The notes under the pieces were generated by a model. It ran no database searches. It worked only from the letters and a program-made list of their open reading frames with translations, and had not been told where the DNA came from. Below, piece after piece: positions 15,325 through 24,100 of a stretch of DNA of 64,000 nucleotides; positions within the stretch are counted from its first letter, which is position 1, and every line of letters starts with the position of its first letter. Source of the stretch: Rhizobium acidisoli (GTDB lineage: Bacteria > Pseudomonadota > Alphaproteobacteria > Rhizobiales > Rhizobiaceae); NCBI RefSeq assembly GCF_002531755.2, contig NZ_CP035000.1, positions 186,001-250,000 on the forward strand, given 5' to 3'. A program made the position numbers and the translations under genes.

Positions 15325-16842
15325 TCAGTTGCGCAGATCCGGGGGCAACAGGCCGGCGGGGAAATTCTGGTAAGCGACGGGGCGCAGAAACCTGCGGATT
15401 GACATGGTCCCGACGCTGGTCGCACCGAAATTGGTCGATGCGGGATAAGGTCCGCCATGCACCATGGAATCGACAACCTCGACGCCGGTTGGGAAGCCAT
15501 TGACCAGCAATCTACCCGCCCTCCTTTCCAGGATCGGCAGCAGGTCGCGGGCAAGGCCAAGATCTGCGTCATCCATATGGATCGTCGCAGTCAGCTGTCC
15601 CTGGAAGCTTTCGGCAAGGGTGAGCATCTCTTCCGGCGAGCCAACCCGCACGACGAGACCGAGAGAGCCGAAGACCTCTTCGCTGAGCGAATGATCGGCA
15701 AGCCAGGCCGAGCCATTGGTCTCGAACAGGTTCGGGGCGGCGTCCCGGCCAGCGCTCTCAACGGAAAGAACCGGCGCGACGGCATTGCTCGCCCGCATGC
15801 GCTCGACACCGTCGTGATAGGCGGCGGCGATGCCTTGGGTCAACATCGTCTGTGGCGCCACCTTTTCGAGAGCCGACTTGGCAGCGCCGGTAAACCTGTC
15901 CGCCTCCGGCCCATCGACCACGACGGCGATACCGGGCTTGGTGCAGAACTGGCCCGCCCCAAGCGTCAGTGAGCCGGCCCAGCCTGAGCCTATCGCCTCC
16001 GCCCGGGCAGCGGTCGCCGCCGGCAGCAGGAACATCGGATTGACGCTGCCGAGTTCCCCGAAAAACGGGATCGGTTCGGGGCGCTGGGCGCAAAGGTCGA
16101 AGAGCGCACGACCGCCGGCAAGCGATCCGGTAAAGCCGACCGCCTTGATGGCGGGATGCGTGACCAGAGCCGTGCCGACATCGCGGCGCCCGCCCTGGAT
16201 CAGGCTGAAGACGCCGGCCGGCATTTGGGTGCGCTCGACAGCAGCGGCGATCGCCTCGGCAATGATCTCGCCGGTGCCGGGATGGGCTGAATGTCCCTTC
16301 ACCACGACTGGGCAGCCGGCGGCGAGCGCAGCGGCCGTATCACCACCGGCCGTCGAAAATGCCAGCGGAAAATTCGAGGCGCCGAAGACGGCGACCGGGC
16401 CGATCGGCCGCTGCACCAGACGGATCTCAGGCCGCGGCGCCGGTTGCCGATCGGGTTGCGCCGCATCGATGCGAGCGTCAAGATGCGCGCCCTTGCGGAT
16501 ATGCTCGGCAAACAGCTTGAGCTGACCGGTGGTGCGAGCGCGCTCGCCATTGAGCCGGCCTTCCGGGAGCCCGGTTTCCTCGGTTCCGATCAGGGTGACG
16601 GCATCGCCGCGTCTGTCGATTTCCTCGGCGATCGTCTCGAGGAAAATGGCGCGCTGCTCGCATGTCTTTGCGGAAAACGCCGTGAATGCGGCTTCGGCGG
16701 CGCGGCAGGCGCGGTCGACCAGTTCCGTGGTGCCGACGGCGAAATCATGGGCCGGGCCGTGTGCCGGCTCGGAGCGAAAGGTCGTCGTTCCGGCAATCCA
16801 CTCGCCGGCGATCAGATGCCTGCCTGAAGGGGTCCAGCTCAT
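15325..16842 (-). CDS. 2,5-dioxovalerate (ketoglutarate semialdehyde) dehydrogenase
   Basis: This 505-aa aldehyde dehydrogenase oxidises alpha-ketoglutarate semialdehyde to alpha-ketoglutarate with NAD(P), the last step of several non-phosphorylating sugar-acid pathways. It shows the N-terminal family phrase HLIAGEWIAG, the cofactor-binding VFGASNFPLAFSTAGGDTA, VGFTGSLAGGRALFDL, the glutamate-containing FFGELGSVNPMF and the nucleophilic cysteine in GAGQFCTKPG. These phrases are characteristic of the KGSADH branch. ATG 16842 has AAGGAG upstream. It is the last gene of a probable four-gene operon starting at 20629. Confidence 0.9.
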   Translation of the reverse strand: MSWTPSGRHLIAGEWIAGTTTFRSEPAHGPAHDFAVGTTELVDRACRAAEAAFTAFSAKTCEQRAIFLETIAEEIDRRGDAVTLIGTEETGLPEGRLNGERARTTGQLKLFAEHIRKGAHLDARIDAAQPDRQPAPRPEIRLVQRPIGPVAVFGASNFPLAFSTAGGDTAAALAAGCPVVVKGHSAHPGTGEIIAEAIAAAVERTQMPAGVFSLIQGGRRDVGTALVTHPAIKAVGFTGSLAGGRALFDLCAQRPEPIPFFGELGSVNPMFLLPAATAARAEAIGSGWAGSLTLGAGQFCTKPGIAVVVDGPEADRFTGAAKSALEKVAPQTMLTQGIAAAYHDGVERMRASNAVAPVLSVESAGRDAAPNLFETNGSAWLADHSLSEEVFGSLGLVVRVGSPEEMLTLAESFQGQLTATIHMDDADLGLARDLLPILERRAGRLLVNGFPTGVEVVDSMVHGGPYPASTNFGATSVGTMSIRRFLRPVAYQNFPAGLLPPDLRN

Positions 16843-16905
16843 TGTTATCTCCTTGGCGGAGCCTCGCTCCGTCCTTGTGCGGTGATTGCGCAAGATGCGC
16901 TGCGT

Positions 16906-16962
16906 AGAACATGATGCCGAAAAATGTGCACGGTTTTCGGGCTTAATATCAATCCTGTTCTA
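16906..16962. repeat. Degenerate RIME-like element fragment
   Basis: The stretch contains CATGATGCCGAAAA and GGTTTTCGGGC, then ATCCTGTTCTA. These are the same blocks found in the intact rhizobial palindromic element at 46172-46287, in reduced and rearranged form. The outer CTA supplies the stop codon of the RraA-like gene on the minus strand. Confidence 0.65.
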
Positions 16963-17670
16963 GCGGCCGTTCACCTTCCGCCATGCGGCAAAGAGCGTGA
17001 GATTGCTTTCATCGGTGGCCGGATAGAGACCAATAATCGTGTGTCCCTGCTTGACACGCTCCGTGACGAAGTCCTCGTATGCGGTCATTTCGACCGCTTC
17101 GTCGGCGATCTCGTCGGCGATCTCCGCCGGGATGACGATCACGCTGTCGTCGTCGCCAACCATGATATCACCAGGGAAGACCGCCACGTCGCCGCAGCCG
17201 ATCGGTACGTTGATGTCGATCGCCTCGTGCAGCGTGAGGTTGGTCGGGCTGGAGGGACGATGGTGATAGGCGGGGATATCAAGGCCGCCGATGGTCATGG
17301 CGTCGCGGAAGCCGCCGTCGGTGACGACGCCGGCCCCGCCGCGCATCATCAGCCGGGTAATCAAAATGTCGCCGGCGGAGGCGGCGCGCGGATCCTTGCG
17401 GCTGTCCATCACCAGAACATGGCCGTCCGGGCAGGTCTCGATGGCAAGCCGTTGCGGATGTTTCGGGTTGCGAAACACGTTCATCGCGTTGCGGTCCTCG
17501 CGCGCCGGCATGTAACGCAGGGTGAAGGCCGGCCCCACCATATTGCGGCCCTTCGGCTGCACCGGCCGAACATCCTGGACCGTCTGGTTTCTCAGGCCGC
17601 GCTTGAACAGCGCCGAGCAGAGCGTCGCGACCGATACACCCATCAGCTTTTCACGGGTTGCGGGGTTCAT
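16960..17670 (-). CDS. RraA-like aldolase-family protein
   Basis: This 236-aa member of the RraA/HMG-aldolase superfamily shows FTLRYMPARED, GDILITRLMMRGGAGVVTDG followed by GFRD (the conserved Arg-Asp of the metal site) and GDDDSVIVIPAEIADEIADE. Family members include RNase E regulators and class II pyruvate aldolases acting on 4-hydroxy-2-keto acids. Its place between a galactarate/talarate-type dehydratase and a semialdehyde dehydrogenase argues for an aldolase-like or sugar-acid step rather than RNase control (inference). ATG 17670 follows GAGGAG. The stop codon lies inside a RIME fragment. Confidence 0.85.
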   Translation of the reverse strand: MNPATREKLMGVSVATLCSALFKRGLRNQTVQDVRPVQPKGRNMVGPAFTLRYMPAREDRNAMNVFRNPKHPQRLAIETCPDGHVLVMDSRKDPRAASAGDILITRLMMRGGAGVVTDGGFRDAMTIGGLDIPAYHHRPSSPTNLTLHEAIDINVPIGCGDVAVFPGDIMVGDDDSVIVIPAEIADEIADEAVEMTAYEDFVTERVKQGHTIIGLYPATDESNLTLFAAWRKVNGR

Positions 17671-17692
17671 ATTTCCATCTCCTCGTTCGAAT

Positions 17693-18883
17693 TCAGCCGC
17701 CAAAGCTGCGCGTTTCCACGGTCCAGTCACGGGCTTTGCCCGTCAGGCTGCAACCAAGCCCCGGACGGGCGGGCACGATCATCCGGCCATCGCTGATTTC
17801 GAGCTGTTCGTTGAACAGCGGCGCCAGCCAATCGAAATGCTCTACCCACGGCTCGTGCGCATAGGCAGCCGCCAGGTGCAGATGGATTTCCATGGCGAAA
17901 TGCGGCGCCAGTCGCATGCGTTTCGCCTCGGCTTGCGTGCAGATGCGCAGAAAGGGCGTGATGCCGCCGACCCGCGGCGCATCCGGCTGGATGAAGTCGA
18001 CCGCGTCGGCGCGGATCAGGGCCATATGTTCGTCAGCGCTTGCCAGCATCTCGCCGGTGGCGATCGGTGTGGCGAGTTCACGCGCCAGTGCGGCATGACC
18101 TTCGGCGTCATAGGCATCGAGCGGCTCTTCGATCCATTCGAGATTGAGCGGCTCGACCAGCCGGCCGAAGCGCAACGCCGTCGTGCGGTCCCATTGCTGG
18201 TTGGCATCGACCATCAGCGGCACGCGGCCGTCGATATGGCTGGTCACCGCATCGAGCCGGCGAAGATCGATCATGGGATCCGGCTGCCCGACCTTGATCT
18301 TGATGCCCCCGATGCCGGAGGCGATCGAGTGATCGATGGCATCGCGGATTTCCTCGACGCTCGACGACAGGAAGCCGCCTGACGTGTTGTAGCAGGCGAC
18401 GCTGTCGCGATGGGCGCCAAGCAGTTTGGCCAGCGGCAGGCCGGCGCGTTTCGCCTTCATGTCCCAGAGGCAGATGTCGATGGCGGCAATGGCCTGTGTC
18501 GCAATGCCGGAACGGCCGACCGAGGCGCCGGCCCAGCAGAGCTTGTCCCATATCCGCGCTGTATCGTTGGGATCTTCGCCGATCAGATTGTCGGCAATCT
18601 CGCAGGCATGTGCATAAAGCGCTGGTCCGCCCGCCCGCTTCGAGTAACTGAAGCCGAGACCGCTATGGCCAGCGTCGGAGACGATCTCGCAAAACAGAAA
18701 TGCCACCTCCGTCAGCGGCTTCTGCCGCCCGGTCAAAACCTTGGCGTCGCTAATCGGCCGCGCCAACGGCAGATAGGCGAGCGACAGGGTGACCGATCGG
18801 ATGGCGTCCAGCTTGGCCGGACCGGCCGCAAAGCCAGCCTTGGGCGGCTGTGCGGGGATCGTGCGTCGATTGAGATCAAACAT
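17693..18883 (-). CDS. Enolase-superfamily galactarate/L-talarate-type dehydratase
   Basis: This 396-aa mandelate racemase/muconate lactonizing enzyme family member has the KxK base motif in GGIKIKVGQPD, metal ligands in VDANQQWD, WIEEPLDAYD and TGEMLAS, and the second base in APHFAMEIHLHLAAAY followed by EPWVEHFDWL. The wording closely follows that of characterised L-talarate/galactarate dehydratases, which form 5-keto-4-deoxyglucarate. Substrate assignment is from remembered motifs, so another aldaric or aldonic acid remains possible. GAGG precedes the ATG. It starts nine bases after the upstream dehydratase stop. Confidence 0.87.
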   Translation of the reverse strand: MFDLNRRTIPAQPPKAGFAAGPAKLDAIRSVTLSLAYLPLARPISDAKVLTGRQKPLTEVAFLFCEIVSDAGHSGLGFSYSKRAGGPALYAHACEIADNLIGEDPNDTARIWDKLCWAGASVGRSGIATQAIAAIDICLWDMKAKRAGLPLAKLLGAHRDSVACYNTSGGFLSSSVEEIRDAIDHSIASGIGGIKIKVGQPDPMIDLRRLDAVTSHIDGRVPLMVDANQQWDRTTALRFGRLVEPLNLEWIEEPLDAYDAEGHAALARELATPIATGEMLASADEHMALIRADAVDFIQPDAPRVGGITPFLRICTQAEAKRMRLAPHFAMEIHLHLAAAYAHEPWVEHFDWLAPLFNEQLEISDGRMIVPARPGLGCSLTGKARDWTVETRSFGG

Positions 18884-18892
18884 CGTGGTGCC

Positions 18893-20629
18893 TCAGTTGA
18901 TAGCCGGTTCCGGAGTCTTGCCACCGAACTCCGTCGTCAGGAAGTCGAAGTCGCAGCCTTTGTCGGCCTGCTCGATATGCTTGGAGAACATAAAGCCGTA
19001 ACCGCGCTCGTAGTGTCGCGTCGGCACCACCCAGGCAACGCGGCGGGCTGCGATCTCCTCTTCCGAAACCAGCATATTGAGGCTGCGCGCCGGAATATCG
19101 AGCTCGACCATATCGCCCGTTTTCAGCAATGCCAGCGGCCCGCCGATGTAGGATTCCGGCGCGGCGTGCAGCACACAGGCGCCGAAACTGGTTCCGGACA
19201 TGCGGGCATCGGAGATGCGCACCATGTCGCGCAGGCCGAGTTTCAACAGCGCCTTCGGCATCGGGATCATGCCCCATTCCGGCATGCCGGGCCCGCCCTG
19301 GGGGCCGGCATTGCGCAGCACCAGTACCGTGTCCGGCGTCAGGGGATAATCGGGATCGTCGATGATCTTCTTCATCTCCGCATAGCTGTCGGCGACCAGA
19401 GCCGGGCCGCAATGGCGGTGGAATTTCGGGTCGCAGGCCGCCGGCTTGATGACCGCGCCGTCGGGACACAGATTTCCCTTGAGCACCGCCAGCGAACCTT
19501 CGTGATAGACCGGGTTCGACAGTGGCCGGATGACGTCGTCATTGTAGATCTTCACCTGGTCGAGGCCGTCCACCAGCGGTTTGCCCGTGACGGTGATCGC
19601 GGTTGGATCGAGCTTGTCGCCGAGCTGCTTCATCAGTGCCCGCAGGCCACCGGCATAGAAGAAATCCTCCATCAGGTAGGTCGATCCGGAAGGCCGGATG
19701 TTGGCAAGAACCGGCGTCGTGCGACCGATGCGATCAAGGTCATCGAGCTCCAGTGGCACGCCGGCGCGCCGTGCCATGGCGATCAGGTGAATGATCGCAT
19801 TGGTCGAGCAGCCGGTCGCCATGGCGACGGTGACGGCATTGTCGACGGCCGCCGGCGTTATGATCTGGTCGGGCGTCAGATCCTCCCACACCATATCGAC
19901 GATGCGGCGGCCGCAGGCCGCCGACATGCGCTGGTGGTTGGCGTCGGCTGCCGGAATCGACGAAGCGCCCGGCAGCGTCAGTCCCATCGCCTCGGCGATT
20001 GCCGTCATGGTCGACGCCGTGCCCATGGTCATGCAATGGCCGAAGCTGCGGGCAATGCCACCTTCGATGCCCTGCCATTCCTCCTTGGTAATCGTGCCGG
20101 CACGCCGCTCATCCCAATATTTGAAACCGTCGGTCCCGGAGCCCAGCGTCTTGCCGGCATAATTGCCGCGAAGCATCGGCCCGGCCGGCAGATAAACAAA
20201 GGGAATGCCCATGCTGACCGCGCCCATGATAAGGCCGGGTGTCGTCTTGTCGCAGCCGCCCATCAGAACGGCGCCGTCGACAGGATGGCTGCGCAACAGC
20301 TCTTCCGTCTCCATCGCCAGCATGTTGCGATAGAGCATGGTGGTCGGCTTGACGAAGTTTTCGGAGAGGGAAAGTGCCGGCAGTTCCATGGGAAACCCGC
20401 CCGACTGAAGAATTCCGCGCTTCACCCATTCCGCACGTTCGCGAAAATGCATGTGACACGGCTGCGCGTCCGACCAGGTGTTGATGACGGCAATGATCGG
20501 CTTCCCTTGCCAATCCTCCGGCGCATAGCCCATCTGCATGGTCCGCGACCGGTGACCGAACGAGCGCTGATCATCCGGCAGCATCCATCGGGCCGACCGC
20601 AATTGCTCGTAAGTTTTCCTCGCGGTCAC
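18893..20629 (-). CDS. IlvD/Edd-family sugar-acid dehydratase
   Basis: This 578-aa protein belongs to the IlvD/Edd family of Fe-S dehydratases, in the pentonate (arabinonate/xylonate) branch rather than the amino-acid branch. Likely cluster ligands are the cysteines in NTWSDAQPCHMH, LMGGCDKTTP and SFGHCMTMGTASTM. RISDARMSGTSFGACVLH near the C-terminus is also typical. It would convert an aldonic acid to its 2-keto-3-deoxy form. The GTG start has GGGAG upstream. It is the first gene of the catabolic operon, divergent from the GntR gene, with an operator motif 47 bp upstream. Confidence 0.88.
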   Translation of the reverse strand: MTARKTYEQLRSARWMLPDDQRSFGHRSRTMQMGYAPEDWQGKPIIAVINTWSDAQPCHMHFRERAEWVKRGILQSGGFPMELPALSLSENFVKPTTMLYRNMLAMETEELLRSHPVDGAVLMGGCDKTTPGLIMGAVSMGIPFVYLPAGPMLRGNYAGKTLGSGTDGFKYWDERRAGTITKEEWQGIEGGIARSFGHCMTMGTASTMTAIAEAMGLTLPGASSIPAADANHQRMSAACGRRIVDMVWEDLTPDQIITPAAVDNAVTVAMATGCSTNAIIHLIAMARRAGVPLELDDLDRIGRTTPVLANIRPSGSTYLMEDFFYAGGLRALMKQLGDKLDPTAITVTGKPLVDGLDQVKIYNDDVIRPLSNPVYHEGSLAVLKGNLCPDGAVIKPAACDPKFHRHCGPALVADSYAEMKKIIDDPDYPLTPDTVLVLRNAGPQGGPGMPEWGMIPMPKALLKLGLRDMVRISDARMSGTSFGACVLHAAPESYIGGPLALLKTGDMVELDIPARSLNMLVSEEEIAARRVAWVVPTRHYERGYGFMFSKHIEQADKGCDFDFLTTEFGGKTPEPAIN

Positions 20630-20675
20630 GGCTTTCTCCCATCTTTTTGCGCACTCATCTGCGCTTGCTCTACCA

Positions 20676-20689
20676 ACTGATATTTTAGT
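20676..20689. promoter_or_regulatory. Island operator motif, copy 2
   Basis: ACTGATATTTTAGT lies between the divergent dehydratase and GntR genes. It shares at least eleven of fourteen positions with each other copy and could serve both autoregulation and control of the catabolic operon. Confidence 0.65.
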
Positions 20690-20772
20690 TTTCCATATAT
20701 ATCAACGGCAACTTTGCATTCTTGTGCATTAGGTCGCGCAAAGCTATGAATGGAGTGAAAGGATTGCCTCAT

Positions 20773-21492
20773 ATGAATTCTCAGTTCGCTTCCACATTCG
20801 GCCTGACTGCCCCCGGTTTTCCAGCCGCGGCCGGCAGCACGGTCCAGCGCGTCTATGATGATCTCAGAAAGCGCATCATCACCATTCAGCTGCCACCGGA
20901 CACCACGCTGTCGCGCACCGAGCTTACCGAGACCTATGAAGTCAGCCAGACGCCCATTCGCGACGCGCTGCAGCTTCTCAAACAGGAAGGCCTGGTGCGG
21001 ATTTACCCGCAGTCCCGCACTGTCGTGACCAGGATCGACGTTCTGCAAATTTACGAGGCGCATTTCCTCCGCGTCGCGCTGGAATCGGAAGTCTGCCGCC
21101 GCCTCGCGACCGATCCTGATCCGGATCCGAGCGTCATCACGCGCGCCCGCTCGATCATCAAAATGCAGTCGGCCGTCGCCGACGACATCGACCAGGTTGC
21201 TATCTTCCAGGAGCTCGACGAACTCTTTCACCAGACATTGTTCGCAGGCGCCAAGCGCAGCAGCCTGCATCAACTGGTTCGCGAGCGGTCCGGCCATCTC
21301 GAACGCATTCGCCGTCTGCATCTGCCCGAAAAGGGCAAGATCACGAGCATTCTCGAGGGTCATCACGCCATCATCGACGCGATTGCCGCCCGCGACGAAC
21401 AGGGTGCCGTCGATGCGATCCGCGAGCATCTCAGCCGCACAGTCGCAAAAGTCGAAGACCTCAGGAAGGAGTTCCCGGACTACTTCGTCTGA
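20773..21492 (+). CDS. GntR-family (FadR/FCD) transcriptional regulator
   Basis: This 239-aa regulator has an N-terminal winged helix (VYDDLRKRIITIQLPPDTTL, then TYEVSQTPIRDALQLLKQEG) and a helical FCD ligand domain with the usual metal-binding Asp/His pattern (FQELDELFHQTLF, EGHHAIIDAI, AIREHLSRT). FCD regulators respond to organic and sugar acids. It is divergent from the dehydratase operon and is the best candidate to bind the 14-bp motif found before four transcription units. ATG 20773 is preferred, with AAAGGA upstream; longer forms from 20722 or 20746 are possible. Confidence 0.9.
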   Translation: MNSQFASTFGLTAPGFPAAAGSTVQRVYDDLRKRIITIQLPPDTTLSRTELTETYEVSQTPIRDALQLLKQEGLVRIYPQSRTVVTRIDVLQIYEAHFLRVALESEVCRRLATDPDPDPSVITRARSIIKMQSAVADDIDQVAIFQELDELFHQTLFAGAKRSSLHQLVRERSGHLERIRRLHLPEKGKITSILEGHHAIIDAIAARDEQGAVDAIREHLSRTVAKVEDLRKEFPDYFV

Positions 21493-21521
21493 CCCCGCCG
21501 CGCTCCTGCTTTCCGCCGGGC

Positions 21522-22469
21522 TCAATTGACCGGCGTCAGCAGCGGCTTGCCTGCGAAGAAGGCCGCAAGGTTGTCGACCGTCAATTGCGCCATCCTGTCG
21601 CGCGTTTCCTCGGTGCCGCTGGCGTGATGCGGATAGAGCACAACATTATCGAGTGTTGCAAAGCGCGGATCGGGATTGGGTTCGTTCAAGTAGACATCGA
21701 TGCCGGCCGAGGCGATCCGCTTTTCCTGCAAGGCTCGGATCAAAGCCGGCTCATCGACCACGGTGCCGCGGGCAATGTTGATGAAGCTGCCGGTCGGGCC
21801 GAGCGCGTTCAGCACCTCAGCCGAAATCAACCCTTCGGTTGACGGCCCGCCCGGTGTCGCGACAATCAGGATATCGGCCCAGTCCGCCAGTTTTACCAGC
21901 TCGTCGAAATAGGCAAAATCGTTGCCGGCTTTTTTCGTCCGCCCGGAATAGCCGACCGTCAGCCCGACAGCTTCGCATCGCCTGGCAATCGCCATACCGA
22001 TGCGACCGAGACCAACGATCCCGGCCCGCTTTCCCGACGTCGACGTCGTCAGCGGCATCATGCCCTTGCGCCCCCAGTCGCCGGAACGAACATAACGGTC
22101 CCCTTCCGGCAGGCGCCGTCGCGCCGCCAGCATCAGGAGCAGCGCCGTGTCGGCAACGTCGTCGCACAGCACTTCGGATGTGTTGGTGAGTTTGATGCCG
22201 CGCCGCGTCATCGCCTCGACATCCATCTGATCGTAGCCCGCCGAGGAACAGGCGGCCAACTTCAGTGCCGGCAATTTCGCAAGCAGCGTCTCATCGATCG
22301 TCACATGGCCGTTGCAGACCAGAGCCGTGCAGATCGGGCCGGCTTTCTCAAGCAGAGCATCCCGCTCTTCGCCTTCTGCAAGATCCAGCCGGTGCAGCGT
22401 ATAGGTTTCCTCCAGCACTGCCATCTGACGGGACCGGAGCGGATAGGCGACGATGACATCGGGCTTCAT
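21522..22469 (-). CDS. 2-hydroxyacid dehydrogenase (glyoxylate/hydroxypyruvate reductase type)
   Basis: This 315-aa D-isomer-specific 2-hydroxyacid dehydrogenase has the NAD-binding GLGRIGMAIARR, the catalytic arginine in NIARGTVVDEPAL, the glutamate in VYLNEPNPD and the histidine in LYPHHASGTEET. It would reduce glyoxylate, hydroxypyruvate or a related 2-keto acid, a plausible end step of sugar-acid degradation. The start at 22469 overlaps the ATPase stop in an ATGA. A longer frame to 22928 only shadows the ATPase gene. Confidence 0.88.
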   Translation of the reverse strand: MKPDVIVAYPLRSRQMAVLEETYTLHRLDLAEGEERDALLEKAGPICTALVCNGHVTIDETLLAKLPALKLAACSSAGYDQMDVEAMTRRGIKLTNTSEVLCDDVADTALLLMLAARRRLPEGDRYVRSGDWGRKGMMPLTTSTSGKRAGIVGLGRIGMAIARRCEAVGLTVGYSGRTKKAGNDFAYFDELVKLADWADILIVATPGGPSTEGLISAEVLNALGPTGSFINIARGTVVDEPALIRALQEKRIASAGIDVYLNEPNPDPRFATLDNVVLYPHHASGTEETRDRMAQLTVDNLAAFFAGKPLLTPVN

Positions 22470-24100
22470 GCGGGAACAAGTCCTTCCTGTATGCGGCGTG
22501 TGGCCCGCCTTGTGGCCTGGATTTCCGGATCGGGATCGAGGCCGGCGGCAAGCAGCGCCTGGGTGTAGGGGTGGGAGGGCGCGTTGAAGATCTGGTCCAC
22601 CGGCCCTTCCTCGACAATCTCGCCGGCCTTCATGACGATGACGCGATCGGCGAAATCGCGAACCACCGGCAGATCGTGCGCGATGAAAAGGTAGGACAGG
22701 TTGAATTCGCGGCGCAGGCCGTCGAGCAAGGCAATTACCTGCGCCTGGATCGACACGTCGAGCGCCGAAACCGCCTCGTCGCAGATGATCAGTTTCGGCT
22801 CCATCGCCAGCGCGCGGGCAATGGCGATGCGCTGGCGCTGGCCGCCGGAAAATTGATGCGGATATCGATCCGCCATCTCCGGTTTCAGGCCGACCTTGAC
22901 CAGCAATTCGGCCACCCTCTCCTTCCATCTCGCTTTCGGCAGGATATCCGGGTGAATGACCCAGGCCTCGGAGATCAATCGGAATACGGTCATCCGCGGG
23001 TTGAGCGACTGCGTCGGGTCCTGAAAGACCATCTGCAAATCGCGACGCAGCCCGAATATTTCCCTCGGGGTCATCGCCAGCAGATCGCTGCCGCGGTAGA
23101 GCACCTTGCCCTCCTGCGGATCGTCGAGACGAACGATCGCCCGGGCAAGGGTCGACTTGCCGGAACCGCTCTCGCCGACAACCGCGACGGTCTCGCCTGG
23201 CATGATGACGACGTCCACGCCTTTCAGGGCCTGGAATGCGCCGAAACTCTTCTTCAAGCCGATGGCGCGCAACAGGGGCTCGCCTTGCCGGTCACGCTCT
23301 TGCGCCATCGCGCCCTTTCCGGGTGCGGCGGCAATCAGCTTTTTCGTATAGGCGTTTTGCGGGTTGCGATAAACTTCGGCCGCATTGCCGGTTTCGACGA
23401 CGCAGCCTGAATTCATTACTACGACGCGGTCGGCGATCTCGGCGACGACGCCGAGATCATGCGTGATCAGCAGCAGACCCATTCCGGTTTCCTGCTGCAA
23501 TTCCTGCAGAAGTTCGAGCACCTGTGCCTGCACCGTAACGTCTAGCGCCGTGGTGGGTTCATCGGCAATCAGGATGTCGGGCTTGCAGGCGATCGCCATG
23601 GCGATCATCAGGCGCTGCCGCTGCCCGCCGGAGAACTGAAACGGATATTTTCGCATTGCCGCCTGCGGATCGGTGATGCCCACCCGCTCCATGAGTTCGA
23701 GCGCCCGGGCCCGGGCCTGCTCCGCGGACTGACCGTGCGTGGTCATCATCTCGGTGATTTGCCAGCCGACCGTGTAGACCGGATTGAGATGGGCCAGCGG
23801 GTCCTGAAAGATCATGGCGATCCTGGCGCCGTTGATCGAACGCCGCTCCTCAGGCGTCATTGTCAGCATGTCGCGCCCATTCAGGAGAATGGTGCCGCTG
23901 GTGATCTTGCCGGGCGGCATGTCGATCAGGTTCATGATCGCCGAGGCGGATACCGACTTGCCAGAACCGCTTTCGCCTAGGATTGCCAGCGTCTCGCCGC
24001 GATCGAGATGCCAGTTCACGTCCTGCACCGCCTTGACGGTGCCGCCGAGCGTGTGGAACTCGACCGAGAGGTTACGAACGTCCAGAAGATGTTCAACCAT
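22466..24100 (-). CDS. Dipeptide-type ABC transporter, fused dual ATPase
   Basis: This 544-aa protein contains two complete ATP-binding domains of the DppD and DppF classes in one chain. The first has [24 protein letters not shown] and [14 protein letters not shown]. The second has [25 protein letters not shown] and [14 protein letters not shown]. Each ends in the oligopeptide/dipeptide C-terminal motif ([22 protein letters not shown]). It energises the DppB/DppC-like permeases encoded just upstream, overlapping the DppC-like gene by 8 bp and the next gene by 4 bp. Confidence 0.92.
   Translation of the reverse strand: MVEHLLDVRNLSVEFHTLGGTVKAVQDVNWHLDRGETLAILGESGSGKSVSASAIMNLIDMPPGKITSGTILLNGRDMLTMTPEERRSINGARIAMIFQDPLAHLNPVYTVGWQITEMMTTHGQSAEQARARALELMERVGITDPQAAMRKYPFQFSGGQRQRLMIAMAIACKPDILIADEPTTALDVTVQAQVLELLQELQQETGMGLLLITHDLGVVAEIADRVVVMNSGCVVETGNAAEVYRNPQNAYTKKLIAAAPGKGAMAQERDRQGEPLLRAIGLKKSFGAFQALKGVDVVIMPGETVAVVGESGSGKSTLARAIVRLDDPQEGKVLYRGSDLLAMTPREIFGLRRDLQMVFQDPTQSLNPRMTVFRLISEAWVIHPDILPKARWKERVAELLVKVGLKPEMADRYPHQFSGGQRQRIAIARALAMEPKLIICDEAVSALDVSIQAQVIALLDGLRREFNLSYLFIAHDLPVVRDFADRVIVMKAGEIVEEGPVDQIFNAPSHPYTQALLAAGLDPDPEIQATRRATRRIQEGLVPA

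Noticed and set aside
18410..20680. 756-codon open frame antisense to the dehydratase and part of the talarate-type gene
   Set aside because: The opposite strand encodes two clearly recognisable enzymes. The antisense product has no recognisable domain and is an effect of high-GC codon usage.
22470..22928. N-terminal extension of the 2-hydroxyacid dehydrogenase frame
   Set aside because: The extension overlaps the ATPase gene and has no similarity to dehydrogenases. The ATGA-coupled start at 22469 gives the normal family length.
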